Positions 16,000 through 24,260 of a stretch of 26,068 bases of DNA are shown here, in pieces. Under the pieces are notes generated by a model. The model was not told the DNA's origin, did no database searches, and saw only the letters and a list, made by a program, of their open reading frames with translations. A program made the position numbers and the translations under genes. Source of the DNA: Collinsella aerofaciens (GTDB lineage Bacteria; Actinomycetota; Coriobacteriia; Coriobacteriales; Coriobacteriaceae); contig CAJMJM010000011.1 of NCBI GenBank assembly GCA_905213725.1, forward strand, positions 1 through 26,068, written 5' to 3'. The first letter of the stretch is position 1, and each line of letters starts with the position of its first letter.

Positions 16000-16265
16000 T
16001 ATGCCACCGCCGGTCCAGCTTTTTGCCGTTCTGCAAGCTCGAAGATAAACGGAGCGTTTGATCTAACGAACTCGGTCAAAAAATCCAGTTCGTCAGTAGA
16101 AAATCCTTCGACGTTAAACCATTTGACCGCAGGTAGAAAGCATTCTGCATGGTCAAAACCAAAATCAACCGGGCGCTCGACGGCTACGCGAACGGTCCCG
16201 TCGTCTCGTGTTTCTGAGTAGGCAAACTGAGTGCCGTCATCTAGCTGAACATAGCTCCAAAGCAT
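15999..16265 (-). CDS. 88-aa partner of the DUF4160 protein
   Basis: Start at ATG 16265 is favoured by AAGGAGG just upstream and by the matching start of the 61-aa gene. The protein is acidic, with an N-terminal WSYVQLDDGTQFAY strand pair, a PVDFGFDHAECFLPAVKWFNVEGF middle and a helical C-terminus (DELDFLTEFVRSNAPFIFELAERQ). I do not recognise the family, though it sits where DUF2442-type partners of DUF4160 usually lie. It is probably the first gene of an operon with DUF4160 and perhaps the Doc pair. Confidence 0.7.
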   Translation of the reverse strand: MLWSYVQLDDGTQFAYSETRDDGTVRVAVERPVDFGFDHAECFLPAVKWFNVEGFSTDELDFLTEFVRSNAPFIFELAERQKAGPAVA

Positions 16266-16508
16266 TGCTGCCTCCTTAGTGTTTATATCCAAGTATTAAC
16301 AGCCGCTTAGATGCAACGTGATGCGAATTGAATTATTCCCATAAGACCTGAACTGCTGATTATTTGTATTACTGAGATTTGAACCACCTCACACTTCAGT
16401 GTCTTTTTGGCATGGAAAACCGTCATTGTGCGAAAGTCGGACTTTATGTCAAGGATCGTCTTCAGATTCAAGCGCTCGCATGCTTAACTACTTGCAGGCG
16501 CTTGAATC

Positions 16509-17327
16509 CTATAGATTACCCAAATGCTGCTCAACAGCCTCCATGCCAACCTCCGCATATTTTAGGAGGCCTTGTATATCGTTGTAGTTCTTGGGCAATC
16601 GATCTTTTTCAATGCCAGTAATTTTTGCAAATAATTCGATTGTCAGATCGAGTGCGAAGTCGATTAGTTTTTGAATTTCGCCGTAAGTTAAAGGAAGTCG
16701 CCTAACAAGCTCATCATATTTCAGTGCTTCCATGTCGCTATGGGCGAAAACCTTATTTCGCTGATCGCGAAGCATGTCAGTTAGTTTACGGAGACTGTTG
16801 AGTCGTTTTTTCCATAAATTGGAAAGGTCATGAGTGGTTATACACACAGTAACCATTCTGTAATGATTTCCGAACAGCTTTTCATCTGAGCGTTGTGACT
16901 CAACTTCTTTGGGGTAGAAACGCTCCTCGTCCTTTGCCAATGGATGAACGATTGGATTAAGCCTGTCAAAGTTTGGTCGATCATTAAATAAGGAGATTGC
17001 AAGTGCGTCGATTTCAGCAGAATGAGACTTGACGTCTTCTATCAAGTTCCCAATACTGACGTCGCTTTTGGCATCAAATAACCGTGCGCAATTCATGAAA
17101 CAGGATTCGGTTAATGCAAGTTGTGTAAAGCTGAAGAAGCAGCCAGCGCAAATTACCTCATTCTCATAGTCGGAAGATGCTTTAGACAGTTCGCGAAGGA
17201 TTGCTAGTTTCGTGTTGGCATAAAATGCCTCGTTGTATAGATAGCTGCAACGCTCAAGCAGCTCAAGAAGGCCGGCGTTTAATTCTTTCTTGGCAGCGTC
17301 AACTGTATGATCCGATTCGTGGTACAT
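16509..17327 (-). CDS. HEPN protein, AbiU2-like
   Basis: A 272-aa, helix-rich protein. Residues 190-196 read RNKVFAH, the Rx4-6H catalytic motif of HEPN ribonucleases. The layout, with a long helical N-terminus containing SFTQLALTESCFMNCARLFD and a late motif, resembles the AbiU2-type HEPN family associated with abortive phage infection. RNA cleavage is inference from the family. It stands alone, with no close partner on its strand. GC is low relative to the core genome, suggesting transfer. A perfect 11-bp inverted repeat with a 22-base spacer (16465-16508) lies directly after the stop codon. Confidence 0.7.
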   Translation of the reverse strand: MYHESDHTVDAAKKELNAGLLELLERCSYLYNEAFYANTKLAILRELSKASSDYENEVICAGCFFSFTQLALTESCFMNCARLFDAKSDVSIGNLIEDVKSHSAEIDALAISLFNDRPNFDRLNPIVHPLAKDEERFYPKEVESQRSDEKLFGNHYRMVTVCITTHDLSNLWKKRLNSLRKLTDMLRDQRNKVFAHSDMEALKYDELVRRLPLTYGEIQKLIDFALDLTIELFAKITGIEKDRLPKNYNDIQGLLKYAEVGMEAVEQHLGNL

Positions 17328-17421
17328 GTTAGATAAATCCTGAGCAATTGTTGTAATAAATTAATCTACTAATGCGTCGTTAAGAATATGGCCTTCTACA
17401 TAGTCTATCGAAATGGGTGCT

Positions 17422-18495
17422 TCAGCACCGACATGCGGCAGCCATGAGCACTGTCCCAAGCAGCGAAAGCGGCAAAGAAGCGGCTATCCAGTTGTTGTCG
17501 CCGGTCTTGGGGAGTGCCACAGTTGTTGCGGTGGCAGGCTTGGGCTTGACCGTCTTGGCGACCGTGGTCTTGGTTGTCGCGGCCGCGGGTTTCAGCGAGG
17601 GATTTGCCGTGGGCCCCGTGGTGGGCTCTCCAGCAGCGGGGCTTGAATCGGCGGGAGACTTTTCCGCCCCACCGCCCGGTACCTCGCCCCTGTCCGTCTC
17701 CCCCGCCGGAGGCGTGGCGACATCGGGCTCAATCACCACATGCGGTGCCACCGCACCGGTGGCATCCACCACGCCACCAGCTCCAAATGCCCCACCAGCA
17801 GGCGCCATAAACCGCGCGGAAACAAGCGAACCGCCCGTGCACGCAACGCCGCCGTCGGCACCGGCCGCATCGAGCCACGAGGCAGCGACGGAAAGCCGGC
17901 AGCCAGCCGCGCCAGCACCAATGCCCAGATCCTGCAGATACACGCCGTAGGCGCGCACGCCCGCTCCGGACCCGGCTCCCGCGGCGACGACGCGCCCGCG
18001 GCCGCGCACGGCCATGTCGCCGGCGATCACGCCGGCCACGGCCTCGTCCGTGACGTCGGCCCCGTCCGCCCGGGCATCGACGGCGCAGCCGTCCACCACG
18101 AGCGCCCGCGAGACGTGGATCGCGCACTGCGAGCCCGATCCCGCCAGGGACCCGGTGCCGCGAAGCGTCAGGCTGCCCCACACCTCCATGCCGCACAGCG
18201 TGATGTCCGCATCGGGCGCATTCGACTCCGTCACCGAGTTTTGCCCGGCGAGCGTCACGACCAGGTCGCCGTCGGCGGCGGTGGCGTCGCCCGCGTAGCC
18301 GTCAAGCTCCAGAAGGCCGGCATCGGTCCAGGCCCAGCCGGGGCCCGACGCGCCCGGCTCGCAGTACGTCGCGCCCGCGATGATGAGGCTCTCCGCGCCC
18401 GCGGCACAAGAAGGCCCGCCCAGCAAAACGCATAGGCAGGCCATGGCAGCGATCGCGATGTGATGACGGCCGGTGTGGGACTCGGCGGCAAACAT
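17422..18495 (-). CDS. LPxTG-anchored surface protein, beta-helix-like, copy A
   Basis: A 357-aa exported protein. The N-terminus (MFAAESHTGRHHIAIAAMACLCVLLGG...) is a signal peptide with likely cleavage near SCAAGA. Residues about 50-240 are short Gly/Ala/Val repeats (LTLRGTGSL, LVVDGCAVDARA, MAVRGRGRVVA) that look like a right-handed beta-helix of the kind found in adhesins and DUF4353-type proteins. A Pro/Ala/Thr linker follows, then LPKTG at about 328, a hydrophobic stretch and a short Arg/Cys tail, so sortase should anchor it to the wall. The ATG at 18495 is preceded by GGAG, as in copy B. It is closely related to the protein at 24569-25711. Confidence 0.8.
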   Translation of the reverse strand: MFAAESHTGRHHIAIAAMACLCVLLGGPSCAAGAESLIIAGATYCEPGASGPGWAWTDAGLLELDGYAGDATAADGDLVVTLAGQNSVTESNAPDADITLCGMEVWGSLTLRGTGSLAGSGSQCAIHVSRALVVDGCAVDARADGADVTDEAVAGVIAGDMAVRGRGRVVAAGAGSGAGVRAYGVYLQDLGIGAGAAGCRLSVAASWLDAAGADGGVACTGGSLVSARFMAPAGGAFGAGGVVDATGAVAPHVVIEPDVATPPAGETDRGEVPGGGAEKSPADSSPAAGEPTTGPTANPSLKPAAATTKTTVAKTVKPKPATATTVALPKTGDNNWIAASLPLSLLGTVLMAAACRC

Positions 18496-18657
18496 AGCCG
18501 CTCCGATCTTCGCAGGAGCCAATAGAATATGCACCAGAAAAATGCCCTGGTAGCAGCACCTATTAGTTTAGCGAGATCGATGCGGGAGCAAAGAGAAATC
18601 GCGTGGGCAATGTCCACAATTAGGTGTAAATCGTTTTGCCAGCCGGTGAAAGGGAGA
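17422..18657. repeat. 1.24-kb direct repeat, copy A (surface protein gene)
   Basis: The gene and about 150 bases upstream recur at 24605-25870, offset about 7.2 kb and in the same orientation. Long stretches are identical, notably 17705-17820 and 18160-18440. The linker and C-terminus are more diverged. Confidence 0.85.
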
Positions 18658-18952
18658 ATCAGCTTCCGAATTCGCCCTTCACGTTTCTGATGATGTTGTT
18701 TGATAAATGGTTCCGATAGTCCATAAAAGATGGTTCATAATAGATTTAGATGAAAAACCTTCGGATTTGTAAGGCGGGGTCGCTGAGACGGTACCGCCTA
18801 GTTTTATCAGCGTGCGCCTAACGATTGAGATCACATTCTCCCTCGCGCGCGAAGAAGTCTTGCCCTGCGAAGACTATGATCGGTTGGACAGGCCCGGCGT
18901 ATATCGCGTACTTCCGTAGTTTTTCTTCGGAATATCCGTATTAAAAATACGG
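18658..18952. other. Intergenic region before the ATPase operon, nothing recognised
   Basis: About 300 AT-rich bases between the surface-protein repeat and the operator region. No open frame with a ribosome binding site and no tRNA or clear terminator is visible. Confidence 0.5.
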
Positions 18953-18970
18953 GCAAATTGACCAATTTGC
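18936..18970. promoter_or_regulatory. Two adjacent palindromes at the promoter, candidate operators
   Basis: CCGTATT-AAA-AATACGG (18936-18952) is a perfect 7-bp inverted repeat. It abuts GCAAATT-GACC-AATTTGC (18953-18970), another perfect 7-bp inverted repeat, which overlaps the -35 box. This looks like repressor sites controlling the ATPase-TOPRIM operon; the repressor is not identified. Confidence 0.6.
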
Positions 18971-18986
18971 TAAGCTACTTTATCCT
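18958..18986 (+). promoter_or_regulatory. Promoter of the ATPase-TOPRIM operon
   Basis: TTGACC, 17 bases, TATCCT, a near-consensus sigma-70-type promoter 38 bases before the start codon. The ribosome binding site GAGGAG lies about 8 bases before the ATG at 19025. Confidence 0.65.
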
Positions 18987-19024
18987 GTGTTTCAAATGGA
19001 CTCAGAAAGCAGAGGAGCCGTGCC

Positions 19025-20140
19025 ATGCTCAAGAAGTTTTCGGTTTCAAATTTCAAGTGCTTCAATAAGCGAATTACATTTGATCTATCCGATCCCGCCA
19101 ACTATTCATTCAATCAACAGGTAATTCAGGATGGCATTAAGGCAAAGGGCATCATATATGGTGCGAATGGCAGTGGAAAGTCCAATTTCGCCCTCGCGAT
19201 ATTCGACATTGTTCTGCATCTGACCGACAAGGAAAAGCTGCTCAAAAAATACTCGCCATACCGGTGCCTTAATTCAAAGAGTTCAATTACAGAGTTTCAA
19301 TACGATTTTGTCTTCGACAATATCGAGGTCGTATACCGCTACGGGAAAACCGACCCACAGACGCTTGTATACGAGAGTCTGTACATTGCTGGCGTGGAGG
19401 TCTTGAGCTACAGGTTCGACGCTCAAACGGGCCATGTTGACCTGCCGGGCGCCGAGTCCCTCTCGCTTTCTACCGATCTCCCCACTGAGTCCGACAGGCT
19501 ATCGCGTGTCAAATATGTCAAGAGCAATGCAATACTGCGAGATGAGCCGTCTGCCAGGGCGTTTAGAGCCTTCACCTCCTTTGTCGACAACATGCTCATG
19601 TTCTACTCGCTCGATGAGCGTGGATATCAGGGGCTTTCGGTTGGCTCGGATATCTTTACCCAGGGCATTATTCGCGAAGGAAAGATGGAGGACTTCCAAG
19701 AATTCTTGCGCCAGCAGGGAATCTCCCTGAACCTCGTATCCGTGGACGTGAATGGAGTTCCCGAGCTTTATTGCAGGTTCGAGGGCGGTACCGTTCCGTT
19801 TGCGTCGGTCGCCTCGACAGGCACCATGTCACTTGCTCTGTACTACTACTGGTATATCAAGATGAGCAAGGCTTCCTTGGTCTTTATCGATGAATTCGAT
19901 GCCTTTTATCACTTTGAATTGTCCCGGTCGATCGTGGAGATGCTACGGGACCTTGAGGGTGTCCAGGTTTTCATTACGACGCACAACACGGACCTTTTGA
20001 CGAACGACCTCATGCGTCCCGATGTCTATTTCATTCTCAAGGAGGGAGAGATTCGCTCGCTGGAAAAGCTAACACCCAAGGAGCTCAGATTGGCGCATAA
20101 CCTCCAGAAGATGTTTAAGGCCGGTGCTTTCGATGGCTAG
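19025..20140 (+). CDS. AAA/ABC-type ATPase of a two-gene defence-like system (AAA_15/AAA_21 group)
   Basis: A 371-aa ATPase of the SMC/ABC-related group used in OLD, AbiL and PARIS systems. It has the N-terminal KKFSVSNFKCF strand, Walker A GANGSGKS (46-53), signature-like VASTGTMSL (262-270), Walker B LVFIDE (285-290) and an H-loop ITTHNTDLL (H320). There is no long coiled coil, and the insert between Walker A and the signature is only about 200 residues. The ATG overlaps nothing; GAGGAG precedes it. The stop overlaps the next gene by eight bases (ATGGCTAG), so the two products are co-produced and probably form a complex. Function as phage defence is inferred from family and context. Confidence 0.85.
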   Translation: MLKKFSVSNFKCFNKRITFDLSDPANYSFNQQVIQDGIKAKGIIYGANGSGKSNFALAIFDIVLHLTDKEKLLKKYSPYRCLNSKSSITEFQYDFVFDNIEVVYRYGKTDPQTLVYESLYIAGVEVLSYRFDAQTGHVDLPGAESLSLSTDLPTESDRLSRVKYVKSNAILRDEPSARAFRAFTSFVDNMLMFYSLDERGYQGLSVGSDIFTQGIIREGKMEDFQEFLRQQGISLNLVSVDVNGVPELYCRFEGGTVPFASVASTGTMSLALYYYWYIKMSKASLVFIDEFDAFYHFELSRSIVEMLRDLEGVQVFITTHNTDLLTNDLMRPDVYFILKEGEIRSLEKLTPKELRLAHNLQKMFKAGAFDG

Positions 20141-20930
20141 CCCGGTCACGCTCTTCATCGTTGAAGGAGAGTCGCGTGACCTGCGCTTTGCGGAGAAGAT
20201 GAAGGATCTTTTTCTGAAAGGGAGAGATGACCTGAGGGTGATCTGTCTGCCAGCGGCGCAGAACATCTACATGCTTTACGAGCGGCTTGCAGAGGAGGAC
20301 TTCGATCTGGATGTTGTGGAGGTACTGAGAGAAACGGTGCCTTCTGCTGCAAAATGTCTAGAGGGCGTGGAGAGGGATTCTGTTGATGAGGTCTTTCTCT
20401 TCTTTGACTACGACTCTCATCAGAACAATGCGCCTGGATGCGAGTCCGATGCCCTTGTGGAGGCGATGCTCCTCGCATTCGATAACGAGCACGAGAGCGG
20501 AAAGCTCTATATAAGCTACCCGATGGTCGAGGCACTGTACGATTATCGCGCAGGGCAGTGCCAGGCGCATTCAGGCTGTTTTGTTGACAACTCGGAAATC
20601 GCTCAATATAAAAATAAGTCGGGAGAGGGAAACGTTAACGTGGGGAAGCACATGGAGCTTCCCCAATGGAAAGATGCAATCGCTGCCTTCGTATTGAGAT
20701 GCAAGTGCCTGCTACGTCTCGATGAGGTTTCATTTGAGACGTATCGAGAGCTGGTTACGGTCGATGCGATCTTCCGCGAGGAGAAAAGGATGCGGATCGA
20801 GGACGGTTCGGTGTTTGTGCTATCGGCTTTTCCAGAGTTTCTGCTCGACTATTTCGGTGATAAGTTCTTTAATTCCATGGCTCCGATGCGCCACCTTAAG
20901 TTCGATGATTGCCCCCGAGGAAATGGATGA
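20133..20930 (+). CDS. TOPRIM-like effector of the ATPase pair (AbiLii/DUF4435-like)
   Basis: The 265-aa protein begins with TLFIVEGESRDLRF, placing E11 where TOPRIM domains have their catalytic Glu, and has FFDYDSHQNN with D92 and D94 at the DxD position. Later come GKLYISYPMVEAL and a helical C-terminus. Such proteins pair with AAA ATPases in OLD-type, AbiL and PARIS systems, where the TOPRIM part is a nuclease; I cannot tell which subfamily this is. The ATG at 20133 overlaps the ATPase stop; a GTG three codons earlier (20124) is less likely. Base composition matches the ATPase gene, not the core genome. Confidence 0.75.
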   Translation: MASPVTLFIVEGESRDLRFAEKMKDLFLKGRDDLRVICLPAAQNIYMLYERLAEEDFDLDVVEVLRETVPSAAKCLEGVERDSVDEVFLFFDYDSHQNNAPGCESDALVEAMLLAFDNEHESGKLYISYPMVEALYDYRAGQCQAHSGCFVDNSEIAQYKNKSGEGNVNVGKHMELPQWKDAIAAFVLRCKCLLRLDEVSFETYRELVTVDAIFREEKRMRIEDGSVFVLSAFPEFLLDYFGDKFFNSMAPMRHLKFDDCPRGNG

Positions 20931-21317
20931 GACGCAATTAATCTCGCGGGTACAGGTTCTCCTGTCTAAATTGTGAACTCGGCATAAGACAAGTTGATGG
21001 CCATGACCCGGACAGCATCCAGTCGATGATGTTCTCTTGCCTGATGCCGCCGCGACCTCCCACGTCAACGCGGTCGAGCGTGAGCGGGGTCTTCGGATAG
21101 TTGTTCCGAATCGCCTGCAGCGGCGCGAGCTCGGGAAAGTACCTCACTATCAGCTTCCCCCACTCCGACTTCGGGTTCACGCAGGTGATGTGGAACCCGT
21201 TAAGCCCAGCTTGGACAAGCTGTTAGGAGACTGGCATTTCGCCTGCGTCGATCTCGAGAGGATCGGCGACAAGGTTGCGAACAAGGACTGGAAAGGTCAT
21301 TATGAGGGGTAAATAAG
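20931..21317. other. Region with a degenerate coding remnant
   Basis: About 390 bases with no intact gene I trust. On the minus strand, from about 21220 to 20938, the frame reads GLNGFHITCVNPKSEWGKL and continues as a protein-like sequence to a stop, but it lacks a start with a ribosome binding site and is preceded by a stop. On the plus strand near 21200-21312 another fragment reads LLGDWHFACVDLERIGDKVA. Both look like leftovers of a deleted gene; I do not recognise it. Confidence 0.35.
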
Positions 21318-22838
21318 ATGACAGACAACACGTATTCGGGAACTCTAAAATTCAAAGATGTTGATTTTGTCTTTGTGTTCGATGGCTCTGAGCTTGTTCT
21401 CATCCCGCCCAAAGAACGCAAGAATGACATTATGTGGGGTTGGCTAAAAAAAGAAATTTGCCCCGGTGTGTATACATCCGGCGACCCTTTGACTGTTGAT
21501 GTGCCTTATCTTGACGGCTTCTGCAACGAGACAAGCAAGCGATTGATCTTTTTGACCAGGGAGGAATCGACTGTCGGAAGTCGAAATTCGACTCTGTATA
21601 TCAACGTTGCTGGGTATCTGGAATGTAGCCCGAATACCAATGGTTTTTGCAGGATGACTCTATCCGGCAGGGCCTTGAATTACATTCATCCGGTTAATAG
21701 GGCATTCTCGCAGGTATTTGATTCTGACGACCTTACAGAAAAGGGAATCATCTCTATCAGGACAAATGGATTCGACAGAACTTCGACCGTGAAGAGAACA
21801 TTTCGCTTTGAGGGCAGAGATATCGCGGCGTATTTCTCAGTTGGGTGGACATGCAGTATGAAAATTAGTACTCCACCCATCACCCTTAATTCCAGCATGA
21901 TTTTCGAGTTTGATGAAACGGACGATTACTGGTTTTTCTATCGCCTGTGGCATGCAGCAGAAGACTTCCTCAAATATCTGACATTCAGCAAAAACACACT
22001 AATTGAGGATTGCAGCCTGCAGGCTATGTACGACGACTCGCATTACCCCAGCACAGCTGAATTCAAGCTAGCGAGATCCTCAGAGCCATTTGATACCAAG
22101 CCTCTTGAAAAAGGTCGATATATTCAGCTGTCTTTGCTGGACCCGTATGAGATTAAAATGTTTGGAGCGATTGCAGACGGAGAAATCTACCTAAGGCATA
22201 TTCCTGAAACATACGAAAAGGGACATACGCTCGATGCATCGGACTTCGTGCTGACTTCCGCAGCATTTGAATGGGAATTTGACCAAGCGTATCCAAGCGG
22301 AGTTGTCAAATCAGAAGCTCGAGTGGCTGCTGAGCAACGAGCATCAGCTCAGATGGATGAATGCATTAACCAAAGCTCCGGAAAAGCTAAAACGATATTG
22401 AAATATGCAAAGAAGAGCATCGGCTTTAGCAATCTGGAATCGAAGATAGTACAGGCTGGTCGAGATTTTCATGAAATGATTGGGGTATTTGGGGAAGGTC
22501 TATACAAAAGGAATGATGAGGAATTTTCCTACGAAGTCATTGGAAGCAGGCTGGCTGAGCAAAGAAATGACTTTGCCCATGGAAACATTGACAAGGATTT
22601 CAAAGGTGCTGCCATTCTTGATTTGCTGCTTCTACGCTATCTTGTCTATGCAATGCAGCTGAAGCGCATCGGTGTCTCAGCTGCAAATACTCGCAGAGCG
22701 ATAAATGAGCTATTTGGCTTAATGTATTACCTCCCTGCAGAAGACGGTGACACAGAGACGGTGGCCAAGAACACTGAGATAAATGAGCCGAACAACGAAA
22801 CCGATGTCAATGCTGACGAAATCGTAGAGGCGGATTAG
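21318..22838 (+). CDS. ApeA-like HEPN protein
   Basis: A 506-aa protein. The C-terminal third is helical and has LAEQRNDFAHGNI, with the HEPN motif RNDFAH at 416-421 (Rx4H). The N-terminal two thirds are beta-rich with no motif I can name; this size and order (large N-terminal domain, C-terminal HEPN) resemble ApeA, an RNase that blocks phage growth. The last 30 residues are acidic and Asn/Glu-rich. GAGGGG precedes the ATG by about nine bases. It is on the same strand as the ATPase pair but 387 bases away, so it may be an independent unit. Its GC is lower than the core genome. Confidence 0.7.
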   Translation: MTDNTYSGTLKFKDVDFVFVFDGSELVLIPPKERKNDIMWGWLKKEICPGVYTSGDPLTVDVPYLDGFCNETSKRLIFLTREESTVGSRNSTLYINVAGYLECSPNTNGFCRMTLSGRALNYIHPVNRAFSQVFDSDDLTEKGIISIRTNGFDRTSTVKRTFRFEGRDIAAYFSVGWTCSMKISTPPITLNSSMIFEFDETDDYWFFYRLWHAAEDFLKYLTFSKNTLIEDCSLQAMYDDSHYPSTAEFKLARSSEPFDTKPLEKGRYIQLSLLDPYEIKMFGAIADGEIYLRHIPETYEKGHTLDASDFVLTSAAFEWEFDQAYPSGVVKSEARVAAEQRASAQMDECINQSSGKAKTILKYAKKSIGFSNLESKIVQAGRDFHEMIGVFGEGLYKRNDEEFSYEVIGSRLAEQRNDFAHGNIDKDFKGAAILDLLLLRYLVYAMQLKRIGVSAANTRRAINELFGLMYYLPAEDGDTETVAKNTEINEPNNETDVNADEIVEAD

Positions 22839-22858
22839 ATTTGTTCCCGACTGCTGAC

Positions 22859-24260
22859 GCTCCTATTTGGCAAGGTGTTTTTTAGAATCCATTTTGCGCT
22901 CGGCCTCGAAGGCCTGCCTGTCCCAATCGAGCGGAAGTCCGGCCTCGACCCATGCCTCGTAGGCCCTCCTTATGGGCTTGAGCTCCCTTTGGCCCCTCTC
23001 CAGCATCGAGATGTACTTCTCGCTGGTGCCCAGTATGGACGCCGCCCTCACCTGGCTGACCCTCGCCGCGCGCCTGGCCGCCACGAGCTCCGAGGCGTCC
23101 TCGGGCCTCCTGATCTCGTGCGGGCGCATCAGCGCCCGGTACGCCTCCCTGGCCACGTAGCGCTTGAGGCACCTCATGACCTCCCTGTCGCTCTTTCCCC
23201 GCCCCCTGGCCCTCTCGGCGTACTCGGCGGTCTCGGGGTCGCGCATGACCCTCTGCCTCGCGATCTCGTGCAGCGCGCTGTTCGCCTGCCGGTCGCCGCC
23301 CCTGTTGAGCCTGTGCCTCACGGTCTTGCCGCTCGAGGCGGGGATGGGGCAGGCCCCGCATATCGCCGCGAACGACGCCTCGGAGCGCAGCCTGCCCGGG
23401 TTGTCCCCGGCCGCGACCGCGAGCTTGGCCGCGCTCACGGGCCCGCACCCGTACATCGCCAGCAGCGCGGGGCAGTTCTCCTCCAGGGACGCCTCGATCG
23501 CGCGCTCCATGTCGAGCGCCGCGTCGCGCGCCGCCGCCCACAGGTCCGCCAGCGCGCCGAGCGCGGCGCCCAGCGCGCCCTCGGCGCGCACGGAGGGGAG
23601 CTCCTCCATCAGCCTCGGCCCTCCCATGCCGCGGAACCTCGACCTGAGCCCTTCCGGCGCGGTGGCGAGCAGCGACCTCGCGGTGTTGATCGCCGAGGTC
23701 CGCGCCTTCACCGCCCCGGAGCGCGCCGCAAGCATGCAGCGCACCCCGTCGACCCACCCGTCCTGGCTCTTGGGGGTCCCGAGCTTTGAGCCGGACATCG
23801 CCGCGCGGGCGGCCCTCTCCGCGTCCGCCTCGTCGCACTTTCCCTGCCCCGGGCGCCTCCTCTGCATCCTCGCCGGGGAGAGCGCCTCGCGCACGGGCAT
23901 CCCCAGCGACGCGAGGTGCCTGGTGAGGCCCGCCCCGTAGGACGACGTCCCCTCCATCGCGACGCAGGCCGGCTCCCCGGCCGCCGCGATCGCCCCGGCG
24001 AGCGCCTCGTAGCCAGCCGCGTCGGCGGGGAACCGGCGGGGCAGGACCTTGCGGCCCCTCCAGTCCAGGACGTGCAGCCAGTGCGAGTCGGCGTGGGTGT
24101 CGACCCCGCAGAAGACCGGCCCGCGGGCGCCGGGTGTCGATTCGGTTCTCATGTCTCGCTCCGTTCTTTCCGTGCTCGCCTGGACCGGGCAGACGGCACA
24201 CTGACGGGGCGCGATAGAATGCGGTTGTTCGGGTCCGCGGTATCGCTCCATGCTCCTATT
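22859..24260 (-). mobile_element. IS110-family insertion sequence (boundaries tentative)
   Basis: GC-rich element inserted between AT-rich segments, containing one transposase gene. GCTCCTATT occurs at 22859-22867, at the transposase stop, and at 24252-24260, upstream of its start. IS110 elements lack long inverted repeats, so a short direct repeat is the expected trace, but the GC-rich stretch runs on to about 24375 and the true left end may be there. Confidence 0.45.
22863..24152 (-). CDS. IS110-family transposase with C-terminal XRE-type helix-turn-helix
   Basis: A 429-aa transposase. The N-terminal RuvC-like DEDD domain shows D18 (CGVDTHADSH), E67 (AMEGTSSYG) and the KCDEADAERAA block with D107 and D110. 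The transposase_20 domain follows (CGPVSAAKLAVAAGD, then CGACPIPASSGKTVRHRLNRGG at about 265-286), with a serine before the Gly of SSGK as expected. Residues about 355-405 then read as a Cro/CI-type HTH (AARVSQVRAASILGTSEKYISMLERG), which standard IS110 transposases lack. The start at 24152 has GGAG upstream; a longer frame (to 24251) runs through the probable non-coding RNA region. IS110 enzymes recombine DNA with a bridge RNA guide. Confidence 0.9.
   Translation of the reverse strand: MRTESTPGARGPVFCGVDTHADSHWLHVLDWRGRKVLPRRFPADAAGYEALAGAIAAAGEPACVAMEGTSSYGAGLTRHLASLGMPVREALSPARMQRRRPGQGKCDEADAERAARAAMSGSKLGTPKSQDGWVDGVRCMLAARSGAVKARTSAINTARSLLATAPEGLRSRFRGMGGPRLMEELPSVRAEGALGAALGALADLWAAARDAALDMERAIEASLEENCPALLAMYGCGPVSAAKLAVAAGDNPGRLRSEASFAAICGACPIPASSGKTVRHRLNRGGDRQANSALHEIARQRVMRDPETAEYAERARGRGKSDREVMRCLKRYVAREAYRALMRPHEIRRPEDASELVAARRAARVSQVRAASILGTSEKYISMLERGQRELKPIRRAYEAWVEAGLPLDWDRQAFEAERKMDSKKHLAK

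Noticed and set aside
22875..23940. Plus-strand open frames opposite the IS110 transposase
   Set aside because: Compositional shadow of a GC-rich transposase with clear DEDD and transposase_20 motifs.
24153..24251. Longer N-terminus for the IS110 transposase
   Set aside because: The extra 33 residues lack the family pattern; the ATG at 24152 has a ribosome binding site and sits before the RuvC-like domain.
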